Assembly: GCA_002342685.1 (NCBI GenBank)
Contig: DDQN01000089.1
Coordinates: 1 to 64,000, forward strand
DNA: 64,000 bases
Source: Vibrio sp. UBA2441
Lineage (GTDB): Bacteria; Pseudomonadota; Gammaproteobacteria; Enterobacterales; Vibrionaceae
Direction of reading: 5' to 3'
A program made the position numbers and the translations under genes. This document shows, one piece after another, positions 1-8,804 of this stretch (within the stretch, counting starts at the first letter, position 1; every line of letters begins with the position of its first letter). Under the pieces are notes generated by a model. That model did not search any database. It saw nothing but the letters and a program-made list of their open reading frames with translations, and had not been told where the DNA came from.

Positions 1-338
1 TCTACGCTTTGGTTGCTCAGCGCAATGGCCGTTGGCGCTTCGTTCAGGTCATTAACGGTAATAGTAAAGGTTTCTTGGGTGCTCAGGTTGCCGCTGTCGG
101 TGCTGGTCACCGTAACGGACACGCTGTCTTCGCTTTCGTGATCCAGGCTTTCACCGTCTTTGAGTTTCAGCTCGCCGTTGACCACTTCAAAACGGTCATC
201 ACTGACGCTGTAACTGTGGCTGTCGCCATCGTCTACGTCCGCTGTGCTTAGGCTGCCGATCACTGCGCCCGCTGCGTTTTCGTCTACGCTTTGGTTGCTC
301 AGGCTAATAGCCGTTGGCGCTTCGTTCAGGTCATTAAC
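1..338. repeat. Tandem 282-bp adhesin repeat (two partial copies)
   Basis: The block at 1-56 recurs at 283-338 with only a few changes, giving a period of 282 bp (94 codons). It encodes the boundary between immunoglobulin-like adhesin repeats (LNEAPTAI, SNQSVDEN). Sequence to about 565 on the right is a more divergent copy. Such tracts can recombine and change repeat number. Confidence 0.85.
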
Positions 339-1085
339 ACCCAGAGTTGTGCTCGCGCTGTCATCAACACCCGTTCCAACAGTTGGGTCATCTACCGTTA
401 CGTTTACGTCTAAATTGGCCAGTGTTTCATGGTCAAGTACTTCACCTGCTTTTAAGTGCAGTTCATAGTTATCACCAACCGTAACAATTTCGAATTTATC
501 CGTATCAGTGCCCGTCAAGGCTAATTCATTTGTGCCTTGCTCATCGTCATTTATTGTAATGTCGGCAATTTTAATACTGTTAGTGGTATCGGTATTTTCG
601 TCAATATCTAAAACGATATTGGTTAGGGTTACCGTTGGCGCGTCATTGATAAATTGTTGAAAAATGGCTAAAGACTGCGTCTCAGATAAGCCTTGCGCTT
701 CCAGACCTGTGGTATCAAATGACGTTGACGCTATTGTTTCAGTTCCGTCTCTCTCGATAACTGTCATAGGCGCTGCTGATGAGCCTTGAGCTTGTCCAGC
801 TGCTGGCGCGAATTCATCACCCAGTTGGGTCGGGTCTTGTCCGGATTCTAACTGACCGAATATTTGAGCGATTTCATCATCTATATTTAACGGATTTATA
901 TCACCATTTTCATCAACGATTTCAGCTTTTATCGCCACATCAGACAATATAGGGTCATCACCTTTAGTCAATACGACTTCACCAGGTAAAAGTTCAGAAT
1001 AATCGGTGATAGTTTTGATGTTACCATTGATGTCGATAACGATTATATTATTGTTTTCTGCTATCGCGCTTAGAAGTGAAGCCAT
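1..1085 (-). CDS. Giant cadherin/VCBS-type adhesin, N-terminal part (partial)
   Basis: The frame stays open from ATG at 1085 to the window edge (361 codons), so the gene continues to the left. AAAGGG lies about 8 bases before the ATG. The first ~110 residues (MASLLSAIAENNNIIVIDIN...) resemble the retention/prefix module of LapA/BapA-like large adhesins, with a P-A-A-G di-alanine site at about residues 94-97. From about residue 160 Asp-rich immunoglobulin-like repeats follow, with ends of the form VNDLNEAPTAI. Such proteins are exported by type I secretion, anchored in the outer membrane by the N-terminus, and used for attachment. The divergent TolC-like and OmpA-like genes fit this. The C-terminal secretion signal lies outside the window. 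Family identity is strong; the exact adhesin type (FrhA-like?) is inference. Confidence 0.85.
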   Translation of the reverse strand, partial: MASLLSAIAENNNIIVIDINGNIKTITDYSELLPGEVVLTKGDDPILSDVAIKAEIVDENGDINPLNIDDEIAQIFGQLESGQDPTQLGDEFAPAAGQAQGSSAAPMTVIERDGTETIASTSFDTTGLEAQGLSETQSLAIFQQFINDAPTVTLTNIVLDIDENTDTTNSIKIADITINDDEQGTNELALTGTDTDKFEIVTVGDNYELHLKAGEVLDHETLANLDVNVTVDDPTVGTGVDDSASTTLGVNDLNEAPTAISLSNQSVDENAAGAVIGSLSTADVDDGDSHSYSVSDDRFEVVNGELKLKDGESLDHESEDSVSVTVTSTDSGNLSTQETFTITVNDLNEAPTAIALSNQSV

Positions 1086-1532
1086 CTGTATAACCCTTTC
1101 CTAACTGTCTGTTTAATTTGGATAACAACACCAAACTATGACGTTTCATAAATTGATATTCATTTGGCGAATAAAATACCATCATTGTGGAAGCAAGACC
1201 ACACTTTTGACTTTGCCAATGTAACAAGAAGTGCGTTCGGTCGCCCATGCAAATGTTAACAAAATGAACACATACTATTAATAAGTAAATTTCCCCCTTT
1301 ATACGCTAACACTTTGTATATATTGGATGAATTATTTCCCACTATGTGACATGGCACATAGACATATGGATTTTTTTGTTAATAACTTTATTCGGAAAAT
1401 CTAGTGGAAATAATGAGAAATTGCATTTTTTCAACAAGTTAGTCAAAATGTCGCGGTCTTTGCGTTTTTTCTCAAGAATGAGACACGATTTTGTGCTTAA
1501 AATACGCCAATCTAAACTGAGGAGAATAGATT
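1086..1532. promoter_or_regulatory. Divergent intergenic region, adhesin / TolC-like gene
   Basis: This 447-base AT-rich region separates the divergent adhesin and TolC-like genes and should hold both promoters. A perfect 7-bp inverted repeat, CTATGTG / CACATAG, lies at 1342-1348 and 1355-1361. A second short inverted repeat, TCTCA-AGAA-TGAGA, lies near 1470-1484. I could not assign either to a known regulator: the spacing is wrong for a consensus CRP site and for the long-spaced VpsR site. The short ORFs that cross the region look like chance frames. Confidence 0.5.
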
Positions 1533-2837
1533 TTGAAAAGGACCCGATTAGGTACTCTCGCTTGTTTGGTTGCATTGAGTTTGTCTGTGCAGAGTCAAAC
1601 ATTAGAGCAAGCCATCGCTACCACCATTTCAACTAACCCTGAAATCAAAAGCGCGTACAACGACTATATGAGTTATGTAGAACTCAATAATGTTTCTACC
1701 GGTAGCTACCTGCCGAGTATCGACTTAGATGCTGGAATAGGTTTCGAAAATATAAATCCCGCAACCGGAGACTCTACAGAGCTTATTCGTAAAGACGCGA
1801 CGCTTAGTTTGACTCAGTTATTATGGGACGGTTCTTCTACGCTAAATGATATTGACCGCACTGCTGCTGAAGCCGAGTCCATGAGGTTTCAAGTCATTGC
1901 TGACGCGCAAGATAAGGCATTGCAAGTAACTCGAGTTTATCTCGATGCGGTTAAAGCAAATGAAGTTTTGAGGTTGTCTGAAAGTAATCTCGCCACCCAT
2001 AAGCGTATATTTAGAGATATTAAAAAACGAGTCGATTCTGGCATTGGATCTACCGCTGATTTGTCTCAGGTAGAGACGCGTATGGCTAATGCTCAAAGCA
2101 ATTTGCTTGCGGCTCAAAATAATATTTTCGACACTCATACCCAGTTTAAGAGAATTGTTGGTCAGCCCCCCATGGGACTCATCTTTCCAAGAGCGGACCA
2201 AAATGCAATACCGCTTTCACTAGAAGAAGCCAATAAGCTTGCTGAAGAAAACCACCCGGTACTAAGAGTCGCTGCCGCTGATGTAGATGCTGCTCGCTTT
2301 CAATACAAACAGTCTAAGGGTTCTAATTTACCTACTTTTTCAATTGAGGCCGCTCAAACATGGTATGACGATGCAGCCGGTATCGAAGGTAATCGAGATG
2401 AACTTTCAGCAATGTTGCGTATGAAATACAACCTTTATAACGGAGGTTCAGATTCAGCAACCCAGGATCGAATGGCTTACCAGTTGAATAAGTCAAAAGA
2501 CCTAAGGGACAGTGCTTTTCGTTCTTTAGAGGAAAGCCTCCACCTTGCTTGGAGCGCGTTAGATCTGACCCTTCAACAAAAAGAGTTTCTAGAAGATCAA
2601 GTTGACTCAGCATCAAAAACCGCGATCGCTTACGATAAACAATATCGCATAGGCAAGCGTACGTTGCTGGACCTTCTTAACACTGAAAATGAATTATTCG
2701 AAGCGCGAAAAGAATATTTAACGGCTCGCTATGAAGAGCAGTACGCTAAATATCGGGTATTAAATGCCAGTGGTATCATGCTGGATTCATTACTTATTGA
2801 CGTTCCTGAAGAATGGAACGAGCCTGTCGCATATTAA
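1533..2837 (+). CDS. TolC-family outer-membrane efflux/secretion protein
   Basis: 434 residues, starting at TTG 1533 behind GAGGAG. The N-terminus (MKRTRLGTLACLVALSLSVQS) is a signal peptide, then the mature protein starts with the TolC-like TLEQAIATTISTNPEIKSA. Two internally similar helical halves follow, typical of the outer-membrane factor family, whose trimers form a channel through the outer membrane and periplasm. Its position, divergent from a giant adhesin and followed 11 bases later by an OmpA-like gene, points to the outer-membrane part of the adhesin's type I secretion system (LapE/AggA-like). The ABC and membrane-fusion parts are not in this window. Length is normal for the family. 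Confidence 0.88.
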   Translation: MKRTRLGTLACLVALSLSVQSQTLEQAIATTISTNPEIKSAYNDYMSYVELNNVSTGSYLPSIDLDAGIGFENINPATGDSTELIRKDATLSLTQLLWDGSSTLNDIDRTAAEAESMRFQVIADAQDKALQVTRVYLDAVKANEVLRLSESNLATHKRIFRDIKKRVDSGIGSTADLSQVETRMANAQSNLLAAQNNIFDTHTQFKRIVGQPPMGLIFPRADQNAIPLSLEEANKLAEENHPVLRVAAADVDAARFQYKQSKGSNLPTFSIEAAQTWYDDAAGIEGNRDELSAMLRMKYNLYNGGSDSATQDRMAYQLNKSKDLRDSAFRSLEESLHLAWSALDLTLQQKEFLEDQVDSASKTAIAYDKQYRIGKRTLLDLLNTENELFEARKEYLTARYEEQYAKYRVLNASGIMLDSLLIDVPEEWNEPVAY

Positions 2838-2848
2838 GGAAATATTTA

Positions 2849-3460
2849 ATGAACATACCTAAAGGCTTATTGGCTCTAATCACGATGAGTTTTGCGTTGT
2901 CATCAGTTGCACAAGAGAAATACGACTATATTGAAGCACCACAACCTAAGCAAGTCGCTGACTTACAAGATGATGACCGTGACGGTGTTATTAACGCCAG
3001 AGACAAATGTGCGGGAACTAAACCAGGTTCAGAAATTGATAATGATGGTTGTGGTAGCCGAATTAAATCGTCAAATTTAATGCAATTAAAAGTTCTTTTT
3101 GCTAACGATTCGGCGTCTATAAATCCTGTTTTTAAAGATGAAATCAAAACTATGATTGATTTTCTGGGCTTGTACCCAGATACCGCTATCGAATTACAAG
3201 GTTACGCTAGTAAAGTCGGTAATGCTGAGCACAATATGGCATTGTCTAAGCGACGAGCTAGTCAAGTGAGAGAGAATATGATCTCCACTGGTATCGACCC
3301 ATCCCGTGTCACTATCCTTGGTTTTGGCGATACATCGTTGGATGAGAAAGGTGATAGCGTACTCTCGCATGCGCTTAACCGCAAAGTAGTAGCAACGGTA
3401 GTCGGCTATGACGATAACATCGTTCAAGAATGGAATATTTATTCTAAGCGGAAGAAGTAG
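2849..3460 (+). CDS. OmpA-family peptidoglycan-binding outer-membrane protein
   Basis: 203 residues from ATG 2849, preceded by TTAAGGAAA at a good distance; an earlier in-frame ATG at 2813 lies inside the upstream gene and would add a non-signal leader. Residues 1-22 form a signal peptide (MNIPKGLLALITMSFALSSVAQ). A short calcium-binding, thrombospondin-3-like segment (DDDRDGVINARDKC) is followed by a C-terminal OmpA domain (LQGYASKVGNAEHNMALSKRRA), which binds peptidoglycan. Probably co-transcribed with the TolC-like gene. A similar OmpA-like partner is common beside RTX adhesin export genes, but its exact role is unknown. Confidence 0.85.
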   Translation: MNIPKGLLALITMSFALSSVAQEKYDYIEAPQPKQVADLQDDDRDGVINARDKCAGTKPGSEIDNDGCGSRIKSSNLMQLKVLFANDSASINPVFKDEIKTMIDFLGLYPDTAIELQGYASKVGNAEHNMALSKRRASQVRENMISTGIDPSRVTILGFGDTSLDEKGDSVLSHALNRKVVATVVGYDDNIVQEWNIYSKRKK

Positions 3461-3488
3461 AACGAATTCATAACAATTGTGCTTTTTT

Positions 3489-3522
3489 AAAGCCCAACAT
3501 TCGATATGTTGGGCTTTTTCAT
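3489..3522. terminator. Bidirectional intrinsic terminator
   Basis: A perfect 10-bp stem AGCCCAACAT (3491-3500) / ATGTTGGGCT (3505-3514), flanked by A-run and T-run, lies between the convergent OmpA-like gene and the chemoreceptor gene. It can serve both strands. Confidence 0.9.
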
Positions 3523-3528
3523 GTCATC

Positions 3529-5559
3529 TTACAGGTGATATTTGCGTAACATTTCTTGCTGTTGTGCCGAAACATTCGATACTTTTACTGCCGCGCCTAA
3601 CATAGATGTCAGCTGTTTTTTCGTTTCTGCACCTTGGGCTGCAATTTCTGCAACACTTTGATTTACGTCTGCGGTGGCATAATCTTGCTGTTGAGTCGCA
3701 ACAGAAACCTGCTCTACACGTTGTTTGATCTGTTCTATTGACTGAAAGATTTCGATAAATGTACTTTTTAACGTTTGATTCGAGTTAATAGCATAAGCCA
3801 TCTTCTCTCTGCTTACTTCCACTGCTTTTTTTGAGTCATTAGCTGATGATACAAGCTCTTCCATCATATTTTTTATGCTTTGTGTTTGACCGCTTGTATC
3901 ACTTGCAAGCTTTCTTACTTCGTCGGCCACAACCGCAAAACCTCTTCCTTGCTCTCCCGCTCGCGCTGCTTCTATCGCCGCATTTAACGCTAGCAAATTG
4001 GTATTTTCAGCAATAGCACTGATCACATCAACCATTCTGCCAATTTGATCTACGTTACTATCCAGTGCAGTCATCGACTTTTCGCTAATAGACAATGTTC
4101 TCTCAAGCATTGCCAACTGAGAAGTGTTCTCTTCCAATGCCTTGGAGCCCTGAGCTGCTTTTTCACTGGCCAGTTGAGATTGATTATAAGACTGAGAAGA
4201 AGTACTAGCGATTTCTTTTATTGATTCTTGCAGTTGTTCCAGATTAGCGGTTATCGCTGTTAGAGAATCATTTTGCGCCGTCAGGCTCTCATTTGTCTTT
4301 CTCGCAGCCTCCTGACTCATCGCCGCAGTTGTATTTAATACATTGCTGTTAGCCGTAACCACTGCTATAGACTCACTAGTAGAACCTATTACTTTATTTA
4401 GTTCATTACTGATTTCGCGTAATTCTCTAGGTCCCGTAGAACTGGCCGGGCATGAATAGTCGTGCTCTACCAACCTAGTAAGCAAACGGGTCACATTTAC
4501 CAAGCTTCGCTTAATCCATGCTTTTAGAAACATACCTGCTACAGTGACAAAAATAGCGAGTGCAAATGACCATACGATAATCACTTCACTCATGTAGTCA
4601 ATGGCTGAATTCACTTTTTTGTTGCTCTCAACCATTAATTGGTGCGACATATCAGAAATTCGCTCCAGTGAATCGATTGACTTATTTCCTATCGTTGTCG
4701 CTTCTTGTATCTGTTTTTCTTGTGCCTCAATAAGCACAAGCCTATCAAGCATTATTCTTAAAATTCCTTCGGGCTTAAATCCATCTTTAACCATGTCAAA
4801 TGGCATTGTTAAGCTCGAAAACTCGTAAATTTCAGGGTGCCATTCGCTGAAATCATCATACGCCAGATCGATACCAGCAATCCGGTTTTTCATTTCTTTG
4901 TATTGAAGTGTTGCCTTCTCAAAATCGGTTAACATTAACATAGTTAAAAAGTGACTTTCCATTTCGGCCGCCTGAGCAGAGTAGCGATTTGCAGCATCTG
5001 ATGATGCTGGATTACCAACCGCCAGAAATGATGCAATACGAGTCATCTCCGAACCAATCGAACTCAATCCGTACCGAAAACTAGGCAACAAATCATTAAT
5101 CTTATCTTGCTCTCCTAACGAATGTTTCTTTGCCAGCATGATATTCTTGGCCAACTCACTTAAGCGATTGATATCTTGTTCTAGTTCGTTACGTTGCTGA
5201 TTAGAAGCCAAGAACCCCAAGTCATGAGTTAAACTAAACAACAATTGTAAATTCACCTGCGATGATGATGTAAGTGCATTAACTCTGTGTATTTTTTCAT
5301 TCAGTTGCTCAATACTGGAAACCTGCATACCTTCTCGTAGCACTTTTAATTCTTCCAAAAGCACCTTAGTTAGTTTGGCATTATTCATTGCAAGCGGAAG
5401 AGCTTGTTTAGAGAGTTTGTTAAATTCATTTTCTACATGTTTTATTTCTGATTTAACAAAATAGGACTGCATAAAAGCGATGACGAAAATAACAACAAAT
5501 ACTGTGACCACAGTCTGAACTAATGAAAAAGATCTGTATAAATTTTTCTTCTCACGCAT
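3529..5559 (-). CDS. Methyl-accepting chemotaxis protein
   Basis: 676 residues. One membrane segment is near residues 13-33 (VVTVFVVIFVIAFM) and a second near 325-348 (VIIVWSFALAIFVTVAGMF), enclosing a periplasmic, mostly helical sensor of about 290 residues that I cannot assign to a ligand class. A HAMP-like linker follows. The cytoplasmic coiled coil contains the highly conserved hairpin tip ENTNLLALNAAIEAARAG with GRGFAVVADEVRKLA (about residues 515-550), which contacts CheW and CheA. No C-terminal CheR-tethering pentapeptide is seen (it ends LRKYHL). It stands alone, convergent with the OmpA-like gene, as is usual for the many orphan chemoreceptors in Vibrio. Confidence 0.95.
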   Translation of the reverse strand: MREKKNLYRSFSLVQTVVTVFVVIFVIAFMQSYFVKSEIKHVENEFNKLSKQALPLAMNNAKLTKVLLEELKVLREGMQVSSIEQLNEKIHRVNALTSSSQVNLQLLFSLTHDLGFLASNQQRNELEQDINRLSELAKNIMLAKKHSLGEQDKINDLLPSFRYGLSSIGSEMTRIASFLAVGNPASSDAANRYSAQAAEMESHFLTMLMLTDFEKATLQYKEMKNRIAGIDLAYDDFSEWHPEIYEFSSLTMPFDMVKDGFKPEGILRIMLDRLVLIEAQEKQIQEATTIGNKSIDSLERISDMSHQLMVESNKKVNSAIDYMSEVIIVWSFALAIFVTVAGMFLKAWIKRSLVNVTRLLTRLVEHDYSCPASSTGPRELREISNELNKVIGSTSESIAVVTANSNVLNTTAAMSQEAARKTNESLTAQNDSLTAITANLEQLQESIKEIASTSSQSYNQSQLASEKAAQGSKALEENTSQLAMLERTLSISEKSMTALDSNVDQIGRMVDVISAIAENTNLLALNAAIEAARAGEQGRGFAVVADEVRKLASDTSGQTQSIKNMMEELVSSANDSKKAVEVSREKMAYAINSNQTLKSTFIEIFQSIEQIKQRVEQVSVATQQQDYATADVNQSVAEIAAQGAETKKQLTSMLGAAVKVSNVSAQQQEMLRKYHL

Positions 5560-5670
5560 AATGCTTCCAATAACATATAAATTTCTATGCTCGGTATAGT
5601 ATTTGGTGACTATTACAAATCTATGACATTTATCAGCCGCACTTAGTGCTATCAGATAGTGGAAATCACA

Positions 5671-6168
5671 ATGGAAAAAAACCTATTAAATATTGGATTA
5701 CTATTATTTACAATGGGGCTAAGTGGTTGTTCATCAAACTATAATACAACCAAAAACATTAGCCAAGAGCCTTCAAAATCAGCTCAAATTATATTGAACA
5801 AATCAGAGAATAGTGAGTTTAAAAAACAATTTAGTGACTGGAAAGGAACGCCATATAAATATGGAGGAGTAGATAAGTATGGTGTTGATTGTTCTGCATT
5901 TGTACAATCCGTTATCGTTGCAGCCAAAGGAAACTTTTTACCCAGAGCAACGAAAAAACAAAGTAAGATAGGTTATAAAATAGATATTAACGAGGCAAAA
6001 AGTGGTGATTTAGTTTTTTTTAAAACCACAAATAAAAATAATCATGTAGGTATTTTTCTCGGAGAGCATCAATTTATGCATGCATCAACCTCAAAAGGGG
6101 TAATCATTTCACGATTAGACAACCCTTATTGGGCTTCAGTTTTCTGGCAGGTACGTCGTATTAATTAG
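5671..6168 (+). CDS. NlpC/P60-family lipoprotein, putative cell-wall hydrolase
   Basis: 165 residues from ATG 5671; a GTG four codons upstream (5659) is possible, but GGAAA sits well before the ATG. The N-terminus (MEKNLLNIGLLLFTMGLSGCSS) is a lipoprotein signal with lipobox LSGC. The NlpC/P60 domain shows the catalytic Cys in VDCSAFVQ, the His in NNHVGIFLG, and the end motif HASTSKGV. Members cleave peptidoglycan stem-peptide bonds (Spr/NlpC-like). The gene is AT-rich compared with its neighbours. It converges on the next gene with a 4-base overlap. Confidence 0.9.
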   Translation: MEKNLLNIGLLLFTMGLSGCSSNYNTTKNISQEPSKSAQIILNKSENSEFKKQFSDWKGTPYKYGGVDKYGVDCSAFVQSVIVAAKGNFLPRATKKQSKIGYKIDINEAKSGDLVFFKTTNKNNHVGIFLGEHQFMHASTSKGVIISRLDNPYWASVFWQVRRIN

Positions 6169-6509
6169 TCGTATATTGCAACTGCGGTGTCAAACAGGTT
6201 TTTAACCAGCGCTATATACTCATCTAAAAAAACAATTTGTTCATTGGTGGCTTTTTTCACCCAAACTCCGGCAAGTACTTCAGCGAGATCTGCCAAGACA
6301 AGATCTGCCTCTTTCAATAACTTAAATCGAACACTAGAATGTAAGTCTGGGTTTTGTTCGAAAATAGCCATGATATTGGACGCAATCATATCAGTAACAA
6401 CATCTTCAACCGTTTCTACACCGGTATCCCCGCTTTCTGTCGTGAATACACTGAGGTTAAATGTCAAATGTTCAATAAGACTTAAATATCCATCCGTATC
6501 TACAACCAC
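6165..6509 (-). CDS. DUF3802-type conserved protein
   Basis: 114 residues, starting at GTG 6509 with GGAG about 8 bases upstream. An acidic, mainly helical protein (MVVDTDGYLSLIEHLT...) with no signal peptide, membrane segment or catalytic motif. It resembles the small DUF3802 family I know from Vibrio; function unknown. It overlaps the NlpC/P60 gene by 4 bases in a convergent arrangement. The opposite-strand ORF covering the same bases is a shadow. Confidence 0.6.
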   Translation of the reverse strand: MVVDTDGYLSLIEHLTFNLSVFTTESGDTGVETVEDVVTDMIASNIMAIFEQNPDLHSSVRFKLLKEADLVLADLAEVLAGVWVKKATNEQIVFLDEYIALVKNLFDTAVAIYD

Positions 6510-6917
6510 TATGTAACTCCAAAGATATTATTCGTTTGATACAATTATCACCTACACGTTTAAAGTTATATTAATCCATTGAATTCAATGTTGCCACTAA
6601 TTTAGCATGGGTTAAGATCTCGCTCAGAATTTATCATACTATTGTTATCTTTCTTTATACGACCAGCGATGATTTCGTTATTGAAATGATGATCATTTTA
6701 ATGGCAATACGTTGCATATCATTCTTCCCCAGTAAAAGACAAGCTTCCTGCTAAAGATTAATATGCAAACGAAGCAAAACATTTCCTAACTTGGTATAAA
6801 CTTCTACTTTTTTGAACCCTATCAAGAACTAAGTGAAGAATTTAACATTCATTTTGAATGACTTGCCAATTCTGTTCTAGACTGAACATAACGCTTTCGG
6901 TTATCGAGGTCTTATAT
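6510..6917. other. Intergenic region without a recognised gene
   Basis: About 408 AT-rich bases between the GTG of the DUF3802-type gene and the kinase gene. The only structure I see is a small palindromic stretch near 6685-6700 (AATGATGATCATT). It should hold the two divergent promoters, but I cannot place them confidently. Confidence 0.4.
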
Positions 6918-7784
6918 ATGTGGCAAGCAATATCCCAGCAGTTGTCGGACACACTTATGTTCGACTTTAAGATTCGCGAACGCACCAGGGTCGACGGTGG
7001 AGATATTAGCGAATGTTATATGATTAGCGATGGCGAACAACGCTACTTTGTTAAAGTCAACAACAAAGACTTTTTGCCTAAGTACGAAGCTGAGATTGAT
7101 AACTTAAAAGAGCTACGAAGTACTGGAACAGTATACGTTCCCGAAATGGTGTGTATCGGTAGCTGCAAAGGTCACTCATTTTTAATTTTAAATTATATTA
7201 CGACTAAACCGTTGGACAGTGCCAAAGAGAGTTTCTCATTGGGTGTTCAGCTAGCAGAGCTGCACCAATGGGGTGAGCAACAAGAATATGGCTTTGATCA
7301 CGACAATTTTATAGGTGCAACCGTTCAACCTAATAAATGGCGAAAAAAGTGGTCGCGTTTTTTTTCCGAGCAACGAATTGGTTGGCAACTCCAGCTACTG
7401 GAGGAAAAAGGCATCAGCTTCGGTAACATTGATGACATTGTAGCAACCATCAATTTTAAGCTATCTAACCACCATCCTACCCCATCACTTATACATGGTG
7501 ACCTCTGGCATGGCAATGTCGCAAATACCGCATTTGGCCCCTTATGTTATGATCCTGCGTGTTACTGGGGGGATAGAGAATGTGACATTGCAATGACAGA
7601 ATTATTCGAAGGATTTCAGCCAGAATTTTATCAAGGTTACAAGAATATTTTACCGTTAAGTGATGGTTATGCTGAAAGAAAAACCATATACAACCTTTAC
7701 CACATTCTTAACCACTGCAATCTTTTTGGTGGGCACTATTTAGATGAAGTCGATCAGTATCTATCCAGCATTTTAAAAGAATGA
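6918..7784 (+). CDS. Fructosamine kinase family protein
   Basis: 288 residues from ATG 6918, with GAGGT about 8 bases upstream; the frame is open further left, but the family starts at MWQAISQQLSD. It has the phosphotransferase fold: the lysine in YFVKVN, the catalytic loop LIHGDLWHGN, and the metal-binding YDPACYWGDRECDIAM. Bacterial members such as E. coli YniA phosphorylate sugar adducts on proteins (deglycation repair), or possibly other small sugars. Length is typical. It appears to be a single-gene unit. Confidence 0.9.
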   Translation: MWQAISQQLSDTLMFDFKIRERTRVDGGDISECYMISDGEQRYFVKVNNKDFLPKYEAEIDNLKELRSTGTVYVPEMVCIGSCKGHSFLILNYITTKPLDSAKESFSLGVQLAELHQWGEQQEYGFDHDNFIGATVQPNKWRKKWSRFFSEQRIGWQLQLLEEKGISFGNIDDIVATINFKLSNHHPTPSLIHGDLWHGNVANTAFGPLCYDPACYWGDRECDIAMTELFEGFQPEFYQGYKNILPLSDGYAERKTIYNLYHILNHCNLFGGHYLDEVDQYLSSILKE

Positions 7785-7900
7785 GAAATAAACGTCTATT
7801 TATAAAAAATGGTCATTAACCGAAATTATCATTAGTTCAACGCGCTGACCATTTCTATCTTCTATGATTAAAGCATAGACAAATGTAAGGTGGATTTATT

Positions 7901-8104
7901 ATGAAAGCGTATACGGAACGACACTTTGCTTGCCCACATTGTGGTCACTCTATTGAGATTACATTAGATGCATCACATGGTAGCCAGGAGTTTTACGATG
8001 ACTGCCCTGCATGTTGCAGAGCAATTCATCTAAATATGCAGGTCGACGAGGTAAATGAAAAAATCTTACTCTCCGTTGACGCTGACGATGAGCAATTCTT
8101 TTAG
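7901..8104 (+). CDS. CPXCG-motif cysteine-rich small protein
   Basis: 67 residues, ATG 7901 preceded by TAAGGTGG. Two Cys pairs, CPHCG and CPACC, about 27 residues apart suggest a zinc ribbon, followed by an acidic tail (VDADDEQFF). This small family is widespread in gammaproteobacteria; its function is not known. It ends 3 bases before the convergent riboflavin synthase stop. Confidence 0.85.
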   Translation: MKAYTERHFACPHCGHSIEITLDASHGSQEFYDDCPACCRAIHLNMQVDEVNEKILLSVDADDEQFF

Positions 8105-8107
8105 CTT

Positions 8108-8716
8108 TTAGTCTCGGTCTGCTAAAACTCGCTCTACGGTGTCGACAATCGCTTGAGTCTGGGGATCATACTCTATGTTTACCCGCTCACCTTCTTTTCG
8201 ACTTCCAAAAAGTGTTCTATGCAGTGTCTCTGGTATCAGATGAACACTGAAACGTTCACTCTCAACTTCCCCAATCGTCAATGAGCAACCATCAATGCCA
8301 ATGTATCCCTTGGCAAGCACGTATTTCATTGCGTGTTTCGGTAGAGAAAACCAAATAGTTCGATTGTTTTCGGTATTAATTATCTGCTCTATTTTAGAAG
8401 TTTGCGAGATATGCCCCGACATCGAATGGCCTCCAATTTCATCACCAAACCTTGCAGCTCGTTCTATATTTATCCAATCACCTTCTTCTAACAAGCCTAA
8501 ATTAGTATGCTTTAATGTTGCCTGCATAAGATCGAACGAAACACAGTTCTTTTCTATTTTGGTAACTGTCAAACAACAACCGTTGTGGGCTATAGATGCA
8601 CCGATGGAAAGTTCATTGATCTGGTGAGAATCAAATTCAATCACGTGAGTCTGAAACTGTTCTTTTTTTTCAATGGACACTACTTGCGCCATTCCCTGAA
8701 CGATTCCTGTAAACAT
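8108..8716 (-). CDS. ribE: Riboflavin synthase (alpha subunit)
   Basis: 202 residues. ATG 8716 was chosen because the family begins MFTGIVQG and GAGG lies 9 bases upstream; upstream in-frame ATG codons are too near that site. The enzyme dismutates two 6,7-dimethyl-8-ribityllumazine molecules to riboflavin. Two homologous lumazine-binding barrels are visible: the first with GASIAHNGCCLTV and the second with GYIGIDGCSLTIGEV. It is divergent from norM, the arrangement I know from Vibrio. No FMN riboswitch is visible. The gene is also called ribC in E. coli. Confidence 0.95.
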   Translation of the reverse strand: MFTGIVQGMAQVVSIEKKEQFQTHVIEFDSHQINELSIGASIAHNGCCLTVTKIEKNCVSFDLMQATLKHTNLGLLEEGDWINIERAARFGDEIGGHSMSGHISQTSKIEQIINTENNRTIWFSLPKHAMKYVLAKGYIGIDGCSLTIGEVESERFSVHLIPETLHRTLFGSRKEGERVNIEYDPQTQAIVDTVERVLADRD

Positions 8717-8804
8717 ATTCATATACCTCAATTTTTGATGGTGCTAATAATGACATTTCTTTATTATGCACCCAAGTATTTAAATCAACTTTATGGAGAA
8801 GTGA

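Noticed and set aside
9..468. Plus-strand ORFs of 80 and 74 residues at the left edge
   Set aside because: They are antisense shadows of the repetitive adhesin gene, whose minus-strand frame is fully open and has recognisable domains.
1470..1484. TTCTCA-AGAA-TGAGA as a VpsR box
   Set aside because: The spacer is 4 bases, not the long spacer expected for VpsR, so the match is not convincing.
1346..1636. Overlapping ORFs on both strands upstream of the TolC-like gene (96 and 86 residues)
   Set aside because: Low-complexity chance frames in an AT-rich promoter region. The TolC-like gene start has a clear ribosome-binding site and signal peptide, and the 96-residue frame crosses it.
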